DNA from: Pseudonocardia oroxyli
Lineage (GTDB): Bacteria; Actinomycetota; Actinomycetes; Mycobacteriales; Pseudonocardiaceae
Direction: 5' to 3'
NCBI RefSeq assembly: GCF_900102195.1
Contig: NZ_FNBE01000005.1
Span: forward strand, 49,649-113,648
DNA: 64,000 nt
Shown piece by piece: positions 9,022-17,342 of this stretch. The notes beneath the pieces were generated by a model, which saw only the letters and a program-made list of their open reading frames with translations, was not told the DNA's origin and searched no databases. The position numbers were made by a program, and so were the translations under genes. How positions within the stretch are numbered: the stretch's first letter is position 1; the number at the start of each line of letters is the position of its first letter.

Positions 9022-9957
9022 ATGCGAGCGATCGAGCAGGACCGCTACGGGGGTCCGGAGGTGCTGCGCTCCGCCGAGATCGCCGTTCCCGAGCCCGGTG
9101 CGGGACGCGTGCGGGTCCGCGTCGAGGCGGCGGGCCTCGACCGCGGGGCCTGGCACCTGATGGCGGGGATGCCGCAGGTGGTGCGGCTCGCGACCGGCGT
9201 GCGCCGACCGCGGACGCCGGTGCGCGGGCGCGAGTTCGCCGGCACCGTCGAGGCGCTCGGCGAGCGCGTCACGGGCGTCGCGGTGGGCGACCCGGTCTTC
9301 GGGATCGGAGAGGGCTGCTTCGCCGAGTTCGCCGTCGCCCGGGCGGACCGGATCGTGCCCCGGCCGCCCGAGCTCGACGCCACGGGTGCCGCCGCGCTTC
9401 CCGTGTCCGGGCTGACGGCGCTGCAGGCGGTCCGCGACAAGGCCCGGGTCGCCGCGGGCGAGCGGGTGCTGGTGCTCGGCGCGTCCGGCGGCGTGGGCAG
9501 CCTCGCCGTGCAGGTCGCGGGCGCGTTCGGCGCGATCGTGACGGGCAGCGCGAGCCCCGCCAAGCACGACCTCGTCCGCGCGCTCGGGGCGGACCCCGTC
9601 CCCCACGACGAGCCGGGCGGCCCCTACGACGTGATCATCGACTGCGGCGGGCACCGTCCGCTGCGGCTGCTGCGGAGCCTGTTGACCCCGCGCGGGCGGC
9701 TCGTGATCGTCGGCTCGGAGACCGGCGGACGGTGGCTGGGCGGCACGGACCGCAGCCTGCGGGCCGCGCTGCTGTCACCGCTGGTCCGACAGCGGCTGGT
9801 CGGTCTCGTCTCGACGGAGAACGCCGCCGACCTGCGCGAGCTCACCCGCTACGCACGCCCCGTCGTCGACTCGGTGCTCCCGCTCGCCGAGCTACCGGCC
9901 GCGGTGCGCCGGATGCTCGCGGGCGACGTGCGGGGGAAGCTCGTGCTCACCCCCTGA
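9022..9957 (+). CDS. Zinc-type NAD(P)-dependent alcohol dehydrogenase / quinone oxidoreductase (MDR superfamily)
   Basis: This 311-residue MDR protein has an N-terminal GroES-like domain (MRAIEQDRYGGPEVL, GREFAGTVEALGERVTGVAVGDPVFG) and a Rossmann domain with the cofactor loop LGASGGVGSLAVQVA, ending RGKLVLTP. Structural-zinc cysteines are absent, as in quinone oxidoreductase-like members. Start 9022 matches family N-termini; an in-frame ATG at 8995 lies 7 nt after TATGCT and may be used as a leaderless start, adding nine residues. It is likely induced when the divergent TetR releases the paired operators. Substrate unknown, probably a reactive enone or quinone. Confidence 0.88.
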   Translation: MRAIEQDRYGGPEVLRSAEIAVPEPGAGRVRVRVEAAGLDRGAWHLMAGMPQVVRLATGVRRPRTPVRGREFAGTVEALGERVTGVAVGDPVFGIGEGCFAEFAVARADRIVPRPPELDATGAAALPVSGLTALQAVRDKARVAAGERVLVLGASGGVGSLAVQVAGAFGAIVTGSASPAKHDLVRALGADPVPHDEPGGPYDVIIDCGGHRPLRLLRSLLTPRGRLVIVGSETGGRWLGGTDRSLRAALLSPLVRQRLVGLVSTENAADLRELTRYARPVVDSVLPLAELPAAVRRMLAGDVRGKLVLTP

Positions 9958-9972
9958 GCACTCCTCGGGCTC

Positions 9973-10266
9973 CTAGGCCGCGAGGACGCGGCGCAGGGCC
10001 CGCAGGTCCGCGGTCTCGGCGCGCACGACGATCTCGTCGAGCAGGTCGGCCTGCTCGGCGGGCACGGTGATCTGGGCGAGGAGCTGGCCGTCCTCCAGCC
10101 CGACCTCGATCTCCTGCCGCGCCGTCTCGGCGAGCACGCACACGGCGGCGGCCGCCGCGGGATCGAAGGTGAGCAGGAGGGTGTTGGGCGCCGTCCGCTC
10201 GGTGTCACGCAACCACCGAGCCAGGACGAGGTCGAAGTCGGCCTGGTCGACGAGGAGTGTGTTCAT
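9973..10266 (-). CDS. Hypothetical protein of 97 residues
   Basis: The frame encodes MNTLLVDQADFDLVLARWLRDTE then a helical, acidic body ending ADLRALRRVLAA. The pattern is soluble alpha/beta with no signal or membrane segment. I do not recognise the family. It has normal codon bias (third-position G/C). It is convergent with the oxidoreductase gene 15 bp away and lies 80 bp downstream of the EamA-like gene on the same strand. Confidence 0.6.
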   Translation of the reverse strand: MNTLLVDQADFDLVLARWLRDTERTAPNTLLLTFDPAAAAAVCVLAETARQEIEVGLEDGQLLAQITVPAEQADLLDEIVVRAETADLRALRRVLAA

Positions 10267-10346
10267 ATCCGGTGAACGCCACGGCCCCTCCCGTTCGTTC
10301 CCCGGCCCTCTCAGCGAAGCCCCAGCAGACCGGCGGCGGAACCGGG

Positions 10347-11183
10347 TCAGCGCACGTGGCGGCGGCGCCTGCGCCTGCCGGGCGCCGGGACCGGTGCCCC
10401 CGCCAGCACCACGACGCCCACGATCGCCACGACCAGGCCGACGCCGAAGGGGAGCAGCCAGCCGTCGCGGATCCGGTCGCCCAGGAGCACGATCCCGATC
10501 AGCCCCGGGGCGAGCACCTCGGTCGTCGCGAACACGGCGGTGACGCTCGGCAGGCTGCCGACGACCAGCGCCCGCGAGTACGTGGTGATCCCGATGACCC
10601 AGAACAGCACGATCAGGTACGTCGCGGGCTGCGCGGCCAGCGACACCACGTCCGCCTCCACCCCCGGCGGGAGCTGCAGCGCGCGCACGGCCAGGGACGT
10701 CCCACCGAAGCCCAGCCCGGCGATCAGCGACAGCGGCCAGGCGGCGGCCAGCCGCCACACGGCGATGGCCGCGACCGCGAGCACCGCGACCGCCGAGTAG
10801 AGCACCAGGACGGTGACCCCGGTCAGCGGCTGCGGCGGCTCGTCCTGGGCGCTGGCGGCGATCGTCGCCAGGCCCAGGACGCAGGCCGTGACCGCGAGCC
10901 GGTCCCGGATCCGCAGGTGGACGCCGTAGATCGCCCAGCTGGCCAGGGCCGTGAGCGCGATCGCCCCGCCGAGGATCGCCTGCACCGCGAACACCGGCAG
11001 GTGCCGCAGCGCGACGACCGTGCACGCCCACGCCAGCCCGTCGACCAGCAGCCCGACCAGGTAGAGCGGGCGCAGGGCCAGCGGGCGACGCGAGGTGGTC
11101 TCGTCCGCGGCGGCGGACTGCAGGAGTCCGGCCCCCGCATTGCCGATCATGGAGGCGATCGCGAACGCCAGCCCGATCAGCAC
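10347..11183 (-). CDS. DMT/EamA-like membrane transporter
   Basis: This 278-residue protein has about nine to ten hydrophobic helices (e.g. FAIASMIGNAGAGLL, VVALRHLPVFAVQAILGGAIALTAL, VTVLVLYSAVAVLAVAAIAVW, GVGLVVAIVGVVVLAGA) and an Arg-rich C-terminus. The two-fold layout and the PVFAVQAILGG motif resemble drug/metabolite transporter (EamA or NIPA-like) proteins. Substrate unknown. The start is a GTG lying at the edge of a 13-bp direct repeat (11171-11183 and 11191-11203), so an alternative start cannot be ruled out. Confidence 0.75.
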   Translation of the reverse strand: MLIGLAFAIASMIGNAGAGLLQSAAADETTSRRPLALRPLYLVGLLVDGLAWACTVVALRHLPVFAVQAILGGAIALTALASWAIYGVHLRIRDRLAVTACVLGLATIAASAQDEPPQPLTGVTVLVLYSAVAVLAVAAIAVWRLAAAWPLSLIAGLGFGGTSLAVRALQLPPGVEADVVSLAAQPATYLIVLFWVIGITTYSRALVVGSLPSVTAVFATTEVLAPGLIGIVLLGDRIRDGWLLPFGVGLVVAIVGVVVLAGAPVPAPGRRRRRRHVR

Positions 11184-11203
11184 GGCGTCGGCCCGATCAG
11201 CAC
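11171..11203. repeat. Direct repeat at the start of the EamA-like gene
   Basis: GCCCGATCAGCAC occurs at 11171-11183 and again at 11191-11203, offset by 20 bp, so it cannot be in one frame. It covers the putative start codon of the transporter gene and looks like a small tandem duplication. Confidence 0.6.
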
Positions 11204-11230
11204 CGCCCTACCGTGGCAGAGCCCGCCCGA

Positions 11231-11509
11231 TCATGCTCGGGCGCGGTGCGATTCTTCACTCCGCTGGACGGGGACCTCGTAGAAGCCGCTCATCAACCCG
11301 CCCGACAGCGGAGGCTCCGCGTAGCGGGCCGCACGGGCCGCGGCGAGGCGCTTGCGGGGCTGCTCGGACAGCCGCACGGCGAGCAGGACCAGCGCGGTGC
11401 CGACGAGCGCCGGGACGCCGACGAGGAGCACCGGCCACCCGAAGCCGAGATACGCGACGAGCACCGCCACGACCTCGAGACCGATCACCCATGCTGCCGA
11501 CCGTGCCAC
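11231..11509 (-). CDS. Small membrane protein (two TM segments)
   Basis: A 92-residue protein with two closely spaced hydrophobic helices (AAWVIGLEVVAVLVAYLGF and PVLLVGVPALVGTALVLLAV) and a basic, cytoplasmic-like C-terminal tail. Actinobacteria carry many such short integral membrane proteins, often of the DUF2568 type; the family assignment is not certain. It is downstream of and co-oriented with the Hsp70-like gene (132 bp gap). Confidence 0.55.
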   Translation of the reverse strand: MARSAAWVIGLEVVAVLVAYLGFGWPVLLVGVPALVGTALVLLAVRLSEQPRKRLAAARAARYAEPPLSGGLMSGFYEVPVQRSEESHRARA

Positions 11510-11641
11510 CGCCGGATCCCCCGTTCCGCTCGCGGCGGCGCCCCGCGCGCCGCCCCGGAACCACTATCGGCGCCGCGCCGCGGGGCGTCACGCGCAGTGG
11601 TCGAGCCGAGACGCAACCGAGACCCGAATCGGGTGACCGGG

Positions 11642-13504
11642 TCAGCCGGCCGGCGGGACGGCCGCGGTGCTGGGGCTCCCGTCCACGACGGGCGGGGACG
11701 CGCTGGCGCCGCCAGTGCCTCCGGTGCCTCCGGTGCCGCCCGTGCCGCCCGTGCCGGGATCCGTTCCCGGGCCGGGGTCCGGGACGACCGGGTCCGGAGC
11801 CGGGTTCTGCGGCGGGTTCTGCGGGGGGTTCTGCACCGGCGGATTCGCCGGGACCTGGTTCTGCGGCGCCGGGTTCTGCGGCGCCGGCGCGGGCGCCTGC
11901 GGGGCGGGGACGACGGGCCGCGGCGTGACCGGCCGGGTCGTGGGCCGGGTGGTGCGCGGGGTCACGGCCGCACCGCCGGAGCGCGCCCCACCGCCCGTCG
12001 ACGCCGCGGTCGGGTCGGAGGCCGCCGTCTCCTCGGTGGTGGGGGGCGGGACCGCCTCGGCGGAGGTCACCGCGGCGGGCGGCGCCACGTTCAGCCCGCC
12101 GACCCCGCTGGTCACGGCCGGTTCCGCGGTGGGCCACAGCAGGACCGCGCCGACCACGGCGAGGACCGCCGCGGCGGCGCCGGCGCCGACCATCAGGCCG
12201 GCCCGGCGCTTGGCCGGGGGCTCCTCGTCGTACTCCCAGTCCGGGGCGGGCGCACCGACCTGCGGGCGTGGCGGGGCCCCGTGGGCCCAGCCGTCGAACG
12301 GGCCCGCCTCGTTCACCGGCGCGGACATCGCGAAGGTGGCGGTGGCTCCGGACGCCGCGGCCGTGCCCACCAGCACGGGCAGCCCGACGGCGGGGGAGAC
12401 GGGCGTGACCGGCGCGTCCGGCGCGGCGGACACCGGGCAGACGGCCAGCGCCGCGCCCTTGGCGATCGCGTGGGTGGGGTCGGTGTCCACCGTGACCGGG
12501 CGACCGAGCTCCTCGGAGACCAGCTGCCCCACCAGCGGCACCCGGGAGGAGCCGCCGACCAGCAACACGGCGTCGAGCGCCGAGGGTGCGAGCCCGGCCG
12601 ACCCGACGGCGCGGCGCAGCGCCTCGACGGTCTCCGCCACCTGCTCGCGGATCGCGTCGGAGAACTCGGCGCGGTGCATCCGGACGGCGCCGCGGAACGC
12701 GGGCAGCAGCACCGGGACGCTGACCTCCGTGTCCGAGGACAGCGCCTCCTTGGCCTCGGTGCACTCCCGGCGCAGGCGCGCGACGGCGGCGAGAACGGCG
12801 GGATCGGTGTCGTCGAGGCCCGCGAACGCCTCCGGCAGCCCCTCGACGACGTGGTCGAACACCACCTGGTCGAAGTCCACCCCGCCGAGCCGGTCGAGCC
12901 CCTCGGGGCGCCCCTGCAGGGAGAACCGGCCGTGCTGGTCCTTGCGCACGACGGCGGCGTCGAACGTGCCGCCGCCGAGGTCGTAGACGGCGATGGTGGA
13001 CCCGGCGGCGAGCCGCTCCCCGGCCGCGTAGTGCAGCGCGGCCGCCTGCGGCTCGGCGAGGAAGGTGACGGTCAGGCCGTGCGCCTCGAGCGCCTCGGCC
13101 AGCAGCTCCATCTTGTGGTCGCCCCAGGAGGCCGGGTGGGTCAGCGCGATCCGCTCGGCGGGCCCGCCCTCCTGCGCGGCGACGGCGTCGACGATCCAGC
13201 GGACCAGCCGCGCGCACAGCTCCTCGGGGCGGTGCGGCCTGCCCCCGACGACCACCGGCGTGGGATCGCCCAGGCGCCGCTTGAACTCGCGGACCACGCG
13301 GTCCGGGTCGGTGACGGCCCGCCGCTCGGCGGCCTGCCCGACCAGGATCTCGCCGTCGTCCCCCACGAAGAGGACGGACGGCAGGTCGGTGCGGCGATCG
13401 GACAGGGCGACCATCTGGGGGGCCGCCCAGCCCGTGCCGACGGACCGGCTGACCGCCGCCGCGCTGAACGTCGTACCCAGGTCTATTCCGAGCTGGTAGG
13501 CCAT
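11642..13504 (-). CDS. Membrane-anchored Hsp70-like ATPase with Pro-rich outer tail
   Basis: The 620-residue protein has an actin/Hsp70 ATPase domain (about 1-365): GIDLGTTFSAA (phosphate 1), VYDLGGGTFDAAVV (about 173-186, phosphate 2) and LLVGGSSRVPLVGQ (adenosine motif). The usual beta-sandwich substrate-binding domain and lid are missing. Instead there is a linker, one TM helix (about 435-457) and a long Pro/Asn/Thr/Gly-rich tail with NPPQNP repeats and a TGGTGGTGG run, presumably outside the membrane. Such DnaK-like proteins sit next to iniBAC-like genes in actinobacteria. Divergent from the iniB-like genes by 266 bp, it probably shares their regulation. It is not the housekeeping DnaK. 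Confidence 0.88.
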   Translation of the reverse strand: MAYQLGIDLGTTFSAAAVSRSVGTGWAAPQMVALSDRRTDLPSVLFVGDDGEILVGQAAERRAVTDPDRVVREFKRRLGDPTPVVVGGRPHRPEELCARLVRWIVDAVAAQEGGPAERIALTHPASWGDHKMELLAEALEAHGLTVTFLAEPQAAALHYAAGERLAAGSTIAVYDLGGGTFDAAVVRKDQHGRFSLQGRPEGLDRLGGVDFDQVVFDHVVEGLPEAFAGLDDTDPAVLAAVARLRRECTEAKEALSSDTEVSVPVLLPAFRGAVRMHRAEFSDAIREQVAETVEALRRAVGSAGLAPSALDAVLLVGGSSRVPLVGQLVSEELGRPVTVDTDPTHAIAKGAALAVCPVSAAPDAPVTPVSPAVGLPVLVGTAAASGATATFAMSAPVNEAGPFDGWAHGAPPRPQVGAPAPDWEYDEEPPAKRRAGLMVGAGAAAAVLAVVGAVLLWPTAEPAVTSGVGGLNVAPPAAVTSAEAVPPPTTEETAASDPTAASTGGGARSGGAAVTPRTTRPTTRPVTPRPVVPAPQAPAPAPQNPAPQNQVPANPPVQNPPQNPPQNPAPDPVVPDPGPGTDPGTGGTGGTGGTGGTGGASASPPVVDGSPSTAAVPPAG

Positions 13505-13604
13505 CGTTCCCCCCGGACTGTCCGGCCGCGCCGCCGGTGTGCGGCGACATGACGCACGCTTCGGCCATCGCCGCAGGCACGCGCCGCGTTATCCTCCTCT
13601 AGGC

Positions 13605-13671
13605 GTAGTCGACACTAATGGGTGACTACTCCGTTCAGGCCCCTAGTCGATCCCCTAATCACCCCTTGGGG
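13605..13671. promoter_or_regulatory. Control region between Hsp70-like and iniB-like genes
   Basis: The 266-bp gap holds an inverted repeat, GTAGTC (13605-13610) and GACTAC (13624-13629), with a 13-nt spacer. It is followed by CCCCTA at 13640 and 13652, then CCCCTTGGGG at 13662-13671, so C-rich boxes repeat at 12 and 10 bp intervals. These are plausible sites for the IniR-like regulator. No -10 element could be chosen with confidence. Confidence 0.5.
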
Positions 13672-13770
13672 GATGTCGTCGGATCCCCGATGGCCCGGAC
13701 ACGGCCCGGCCCTAACTTCGGTGCCATCGCCGAGCGGGTCGCTCGGCAGCCCACACCGACTCACTCGGGG

Positions 13771-14592
13771 ATGATCACCATGACGCTGCTCGACTTCCTC
13801 CTGGCCCTGCTCGGCGACTCGCCCGAGGACCTCGCGCTCCAGCAGGACTTCGCCGACAACCCGGTCGCCACGCTGCAGGCGCTCGACCTGGGCGACCTGA
13901 CCGCCGAGGACGTCCACGACGCGCTGGTCCTCGTGCAGGACAACCAGACCGTCGAGTTCGGCGACACGGACTACAACACCGGCGGCAACACCATCGTCGG
14001 CGGGCCGGTCCCGGCCTTCGCCCACCACGAGGCCGCGCCCGAGGGCCACAGCGCCGTCGAGTACATCCAGACCTACGTGACCCACACCGAGGTCCAGGAC
14101 GGCGATACCGTCCTCGGCTCGCCCGTTCAGCAGGTCATCGACGCGGGCGACGACGTGAACCAGGTCATCACCACGACCACCACCGCCGCCAGCGGCGCCG
14201 GCGCGGTCGCCGCGCAGGGCGACATCGAGGACTCCCAGGTCGTGACCGGCAGCGGCAACGTGTTCGGCAGCGGCAACGTGATCGGCGACGACAACACCAC
14301 CGCCTTCGGCGACGGCGACGCCACCTCCGCGGACGTCCACGGGGTCAGCGTCTCCGGCGGCGGCGCGTTCTCCGTGACCGGCCCCGCCACCGGCGACTAC
14401 GACGTGACGGACTCCGGCAACACCACCACCGTCACCGACACCACCACCACGGAGATCTCCGACTCGGGCAACACGGACGTCGACTCCTCGTACTCCTACT
14501 CGCAGGACGACCACTCGGAGACCAACACCAACGTGGGCAACGAGGTCCACGACGGCAGCCACAACACGTCCGACCTCGAGATCAACGTCTGA
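13771..14592 (+). CDS. iniB: IniB-like envelope-stress protein, copy 1
   Basis: This protein starts MITMTLLDFLLALLGDSPEDLALQQDFADNP, matching the IniB N-terminal domain (short hydrophobic helix then a helical DFADNP-VATLQALDLGDLTAEDVHDAL segment). The rest is Asp/Asn/Gly/Thr-rich with short periodic motifs (GSGNVFGSGNV, GDDNTTAFGDGDAT), suggesting a beta-solenoid or extended repeat. In mycobacteria iniB is the first gene of the isoniazid-inducible operon encoding a Gly-rich envelope protein. No classical signal peptide is visible. Start 13771 aligns with the paralogue start; 13780 is an alternative, with GGGG nine nt upstream. The second copy begins 36 bp downstream. Confidence 0.82.
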   Translation: MITMTLLDFLLALLGDSPEDLALQQDFADNPVATLQALDLGDLTAEDVHDALVLVQDNQTVEFGDTDYNTGGNTIVGGPVPAFAHHEAAPEGHSAVEYIQTYVTHTEVQDGDTVLGSPVQQVIDAGDDVNQVITTTTTAASGAGAVAAQGDIEDSQVVTGSGNVFGSGNVIGDDNTTAFGDGDATSADVHGVSVSGGGAFSVTGPATGDYDVTDSGNTTTVTDTTTTEISDSGNTDVDSSYSYSQDDHSETNTNVGNEVHDGSHNTSDLEINV

Positions 14593-14628
14593 GCTCCCCG
14601 CTCCCCACCTGAACCGGAGATCCTTGCG

Positions 14629-15417
14629 ATGGACACCCCCACGACCCTCATCCAGCTGCTGCTGAACCTGCTGTCGGACCCGAAGGCCGCCGCCGAGTTC
14701 CAGGCCGACCCCCAGGGCTACCTGGCCACCTGCGGGCTCACCGCCGTGAGCCCCGAGCAGGTCCACGACGCCGCCGCCCTGGTCGCCGACCAGCACCGGC
14801 CCGCCGCGCCGCAGCACCACGAGCAGCACCACCACCACACCCCGCCGCCGCCCGTGCCGGACCACCACGACCACGAGTCCGCGGTGAAGTACCTGCAGAC
14901 CATCGTCACCAACAACTGGATCGACGACCGCGACACCATCGTCGACAACTCGGTCCGCCAGGTCATCCACGCGGGCGGGGACGTCAACCAGACGATCGAC
15001 AACCACACCGTGGTCGCCTCGGGCGACGGCTCGGTGGCCGCGGGCGGCGACATCAGCGACTCGCAGGTCGTCACCGGGGACGACAACGTCTTCGGCGACG
15101 GCAACGTCAAGGGCGACGGCAACACCACCGCCTTCGGCGACGGTGACGCCACCCACGCGTCGGTCTCCGACGTGTCGGTCGACGAGGGCGGCGCGTTCTC
15201 CGTGACCGGGGCGGCCGCGGGCGCCTCGACGACGGACGGCTCGTTCAACGACACGACCGTCTCGAGCACGGACAGCACGTCGATCGACGGGTCCTACAAC
15301 GACTCGACGAGCTCCCACACCTCCTACGACCTCGACGACCACAGCACGACGACGTCGGATTCGAACAACCACGCCGACGTCGACAGCCACAACGACGTCA
15401 CCTCGGTCGTGGGCTGA
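14629..15417 (+). CDS. IniB-like envelope-stress protein, copy 2
   Basis: A 262-residue paralogue of the preceding gene. The N-terminal helix (TTLIQLLLNLLSDPKAAAEFQADP) and the LTAVSPEQVHDAAALVADQH segment are the IniB-type domain; a His/Pro-rich spacer (HHEQHHHHTPPPP) follows. Then comes a block nearly shared with copy 1 (DSQVVTGDDNVFGDGNVKGDGNTTAFGDGDAT) and an Asp/Ser/Thr-rich tail. CGGAG lies about nine nt before the ATG. The tandem pair suggests duplication before the GTPase genes. A strong stem-loop follows at 15434-15477, so expression of the GTPases may be lower than of the two IniB proteins. Confidence 0.82.
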   Translation: MDTPTTLIQLLLNLLSDPKAAAEFQADPQGYLATCGLTAVSPEQVHDAAALVADQHRPAAPQHHEQHHHHTPPPPVPDHHDHESAVKYLQTIVTNNWIDDRDTIVDNSVRQVIHAGGDVNQTIDNHTVVASGDGSVAAGGDISDSQVVTGDDNVFGDGNVKGDGNTTAFGDGDATHASVSDVSVDEGGAFSVTGAAAGASTTDGSFNDTTVSSTDSTSIDGSYNDSTSSHTSYDLDDHSTTTSDSNNHADVDSHNDVTSVVG

Positions 15418-15433
15418 TCCCCCCTCGGCCCAC

Positions 15434-15477
15434 CGACGGCCCCGCCGCCCCCCTCACGGGGGGTGGTGGGGCCGTCG
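15434..15477 (+). terminator. Stem-loop between iniB copy 2 and the GTPase genes
   Basis: Arms CGACGGCCCC... (from 15434) and ...GGGGCCGTCG (to 15477) pair along about 20 bp with two G-U positions and a tiny central loop (TCA). No U-tract follows. It may terminate most iniB transcripts or stabilise their 3' ends. An independent iniA promoter downstream cannot be excluded. Confidence 0.65.
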
Positions 15478-15532
15478 CCGCGCGCGCAGGCCAGGATGGG
15501 GCCGAGGGGGCAGGCGGGGGAACGGGGAACAC

Positions 15533-17290
15533 ATGGCGTCACCGGCGACGACGGAGCTGGTCGACCTCGCGCTGACCGCGACCACGGCCTACGGGCGCCC
15601 GGACCTGGGGGCCAGGCTGGAGGCCGCGAAGGCCCGGCTCGCCGATCCGGGCGTGCGGGTGCTGGTCGTCGGCGAGTTCAAGCAGGGCAAGTCCAAGTTG
15701 GTCAACGCCCTGGTCAATGCGTCGGTGTGCCCGGTGGACGACGACATCGCCACCGCCGTGCCCACCGAGGTGCGGTTCGGGGAGGCGCCGAGCGCGGTGC
15801 TGGTGGGCGAGCACGAGCGCACGCCGATCGCGGTCGAGCAGCTGGGCGAGCACGTCGTCGAGGGGCTCGAGAACCCGCTGCGCGCCGAGGTCACCCTTCC
15901 GCGCAAGCTGCTGGCGGGCGGCCTCGTGCTCGTCGACACCCCCGGCGTCGGCGGCCTCGGTTCCGCCCACGGCGCCGCGACCATGGCGGCCCTGCCCCTG
16001 GCCGACGCCGTGCTGCTCGTGTCCGACGCCGCGCAGGAGTACACCGCCCCCGAGCTGGACTTCCTGCGCGCCGCGATGGAGCTGTGCCCGACCGTCGGCG
16101 CGGTGGTGACCAAGACCGACCTCTACCCGCACTGGCGGCGGATCGCCGACCTCGACCGCGAGCACCTGCGGCGGGCGGGGGTCGAGGCGGAGCTGTTCCC
16201 CGTGTCGTCGGACCTGCGGCTCGCCGGCGCCGCCCAGAACGACGCGGAGCTGCTGGCCGAGTCCGGGTTCGCCCCGCTCGTCGGGTTCCTGCTGCGCAAG
16301 GTCGTGGCCCGGGCCGAGGACCTGGACCGGCGCTCGACCAGCCAGGACGTCCGGGCCGTGGCCGAGCAGCTCGCCGCGGGGTTCACCGCGGAGCTGGCCG
16401 CGCTGCGGGACCCCGCGGGCGCCGAGGCGCTGGTCGCCGAGCTGACCTCGGCGAAGGAGCGGGCGGACGAGCTGCGGCAGCGCTCGGCGCGCTGGCAGAT
16501 CACGCTCAACGACGGCGTCGCCGACCTCATCTCCGACATCGAGTACGACCTGCGGGACCGGCTGCGCGCGGTCACCCGCGAGGCCGAACAGCTGCTCGAC
16601 GACGCCGCGGACCCCAACACGATCTGGGACCAGTTCGCGGAGTGGCTGCACCAGCAGGTCAGCCAGGCGACCTCGGCGAACTACGTGTGGACCGCGCAGC
16701 GCGCCCGGTGGCTGGCCGAACAGGTGGCCGACCACTTCAGCGAGGCCGCCGACGCGGCCGTCCCCGACATCACCATCGACGGCAGCAGGCTCGCCGGGTC
16801 CGTCGACCCGCTGGAGAAGCCCGAGGGCGAGCGGTTCGGGGTGGGCCAGCGGCTGTTCATCGGCATGCGCGGCGGGTACGGCGGCGTGCTGATGATCGGC
16901 CTGGCGACGACCTTCGTCGGGATGGCGCTGCTCAACCCGGTGTCGCTCGCGGCGGGTCTGCTGTTCGGCGGCAAGACCGTCCGGGACGAGTACCGCCGGG
17001 TCCGCGACCGCCGCCGCGCCGAGGCCAAGACCGCCGTGCGTCGGCACATCGACGAGGTGGTGTTCCAGGTCGGCAAGGACTCCCGGGACACCCTGCGCCG
17101 CGCCCAGCGCCAGCTCCGCGACCACTTCACGGTGCTCGCGGAGGAGCTGTCCCGCTCGCTCGCCACGTCGGTGGCCGCGGCGCAGAGCGCGGTCGCGACC
17201 GAGTCCTCGCAGCGGACCAAGCGGATCGCGGACCTGGAGGCCGAGCTGGGTCGGGTGCAGTCGCTCGCGAAGAAGGCGGAGGCGCTGTGA
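15533..17290 (+). CDS. iniA: Dynamin-like GTPase, IniA-like
   Basis: The 585-residue protein has a complete dynamin-type G domain: P-loop GEFKQGKS (47-54), Thr in the DIATAVPTEV switch I, DTPG (135-138) and TKTD (193-196). Helical stalk regions follow. A hydrophobic hairpin at about 443-477 (YGGVLMIGLATTFVGMALLNPVSLAAGLLFGG) would insert into the membrane, and a coiled-coil C-terminus follows (ADLEAELGRVQSLAKKAEAL). Mycobacterial IniA is a dynamin-like membrane fission protein. Its position after the iniB copies and before a second GTPase gives the iniB-iniA-iniC order. Orthology is inferred from domain layout and gene order. Confidence 0.87.
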   Translation: MASPATTELVDLALTATTAYGRPDLGARLEAAKARLADPGVRVLVVGEFKQGKSKLVNALVNASVCPVDDDIATAVPTEVRFGEAPSAVLVGEHERTPIAVEQLGEHVVEGLENPLRAEVTLPRKLLAGGLVLVDTPGVGGLGSAHGAATMAALPLADAVLLVSDAAQEYTAPELDFLRAAMELCPTVGAVVTKTDLYPHWRRIADLDREHLRRAGVEAELFPVSSDLRLAGAAQNDAELLAESGFAPLVGFLLRKVVARAEDLDRRSTSQDVRAVAEQLAAGFTAELAALRDPAGAEALVAELTSAKERADELRQRSARWQITLNDGVADLISDIEYDLRDRLRAVTREAEQLLDDAADPNTIWDQFAEWLHQQVSQATSANYVWTAQRARWLAEQVADHFSEAADAAVPDITIDGSRLAGSVDPLEKPEGERFGVGQRLFIGMRGGYGGVLMIGLATTFVGMALLNPVSLAAGLLFGGKTVRDEYRRVRDRRRAEAKTAVRRHIDEVVFQVGKDSRDTLRRAQRQLRDHFTVLAEELSRSLATSVAAAQSAVATESSQRTKRIADLEAELGRVQSLAKKAEAL

Positions 17291-17321
17291 GCGAGCGGGC
17301 GAGCGGACCGATGGCGCCGAG
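17287..17321. repeat. GTGAGCGAGCG repeat at the iniA stop codon
   Basis: The sequence starting GTGAGCGAGCGGGCGAGCGG at the iniA TGA runs to GGCGCCGAG at 17321. It matches 38876-38910 at 30 of 35 bases, where the same sequence spans a permease stop and forms the N-terminus of the ABC ATPase. Confidence 0.7.
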
Positions 17322-17342
17322 CTCGCGCAGCGAGGGAGGGCG

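Noticed and set aside
13618..13770. Longer N-terminus for the first IniB-like gene
   Set aside because: The extension has no similarity to the paralogue's start and overlaps the repeat-bearing control region.
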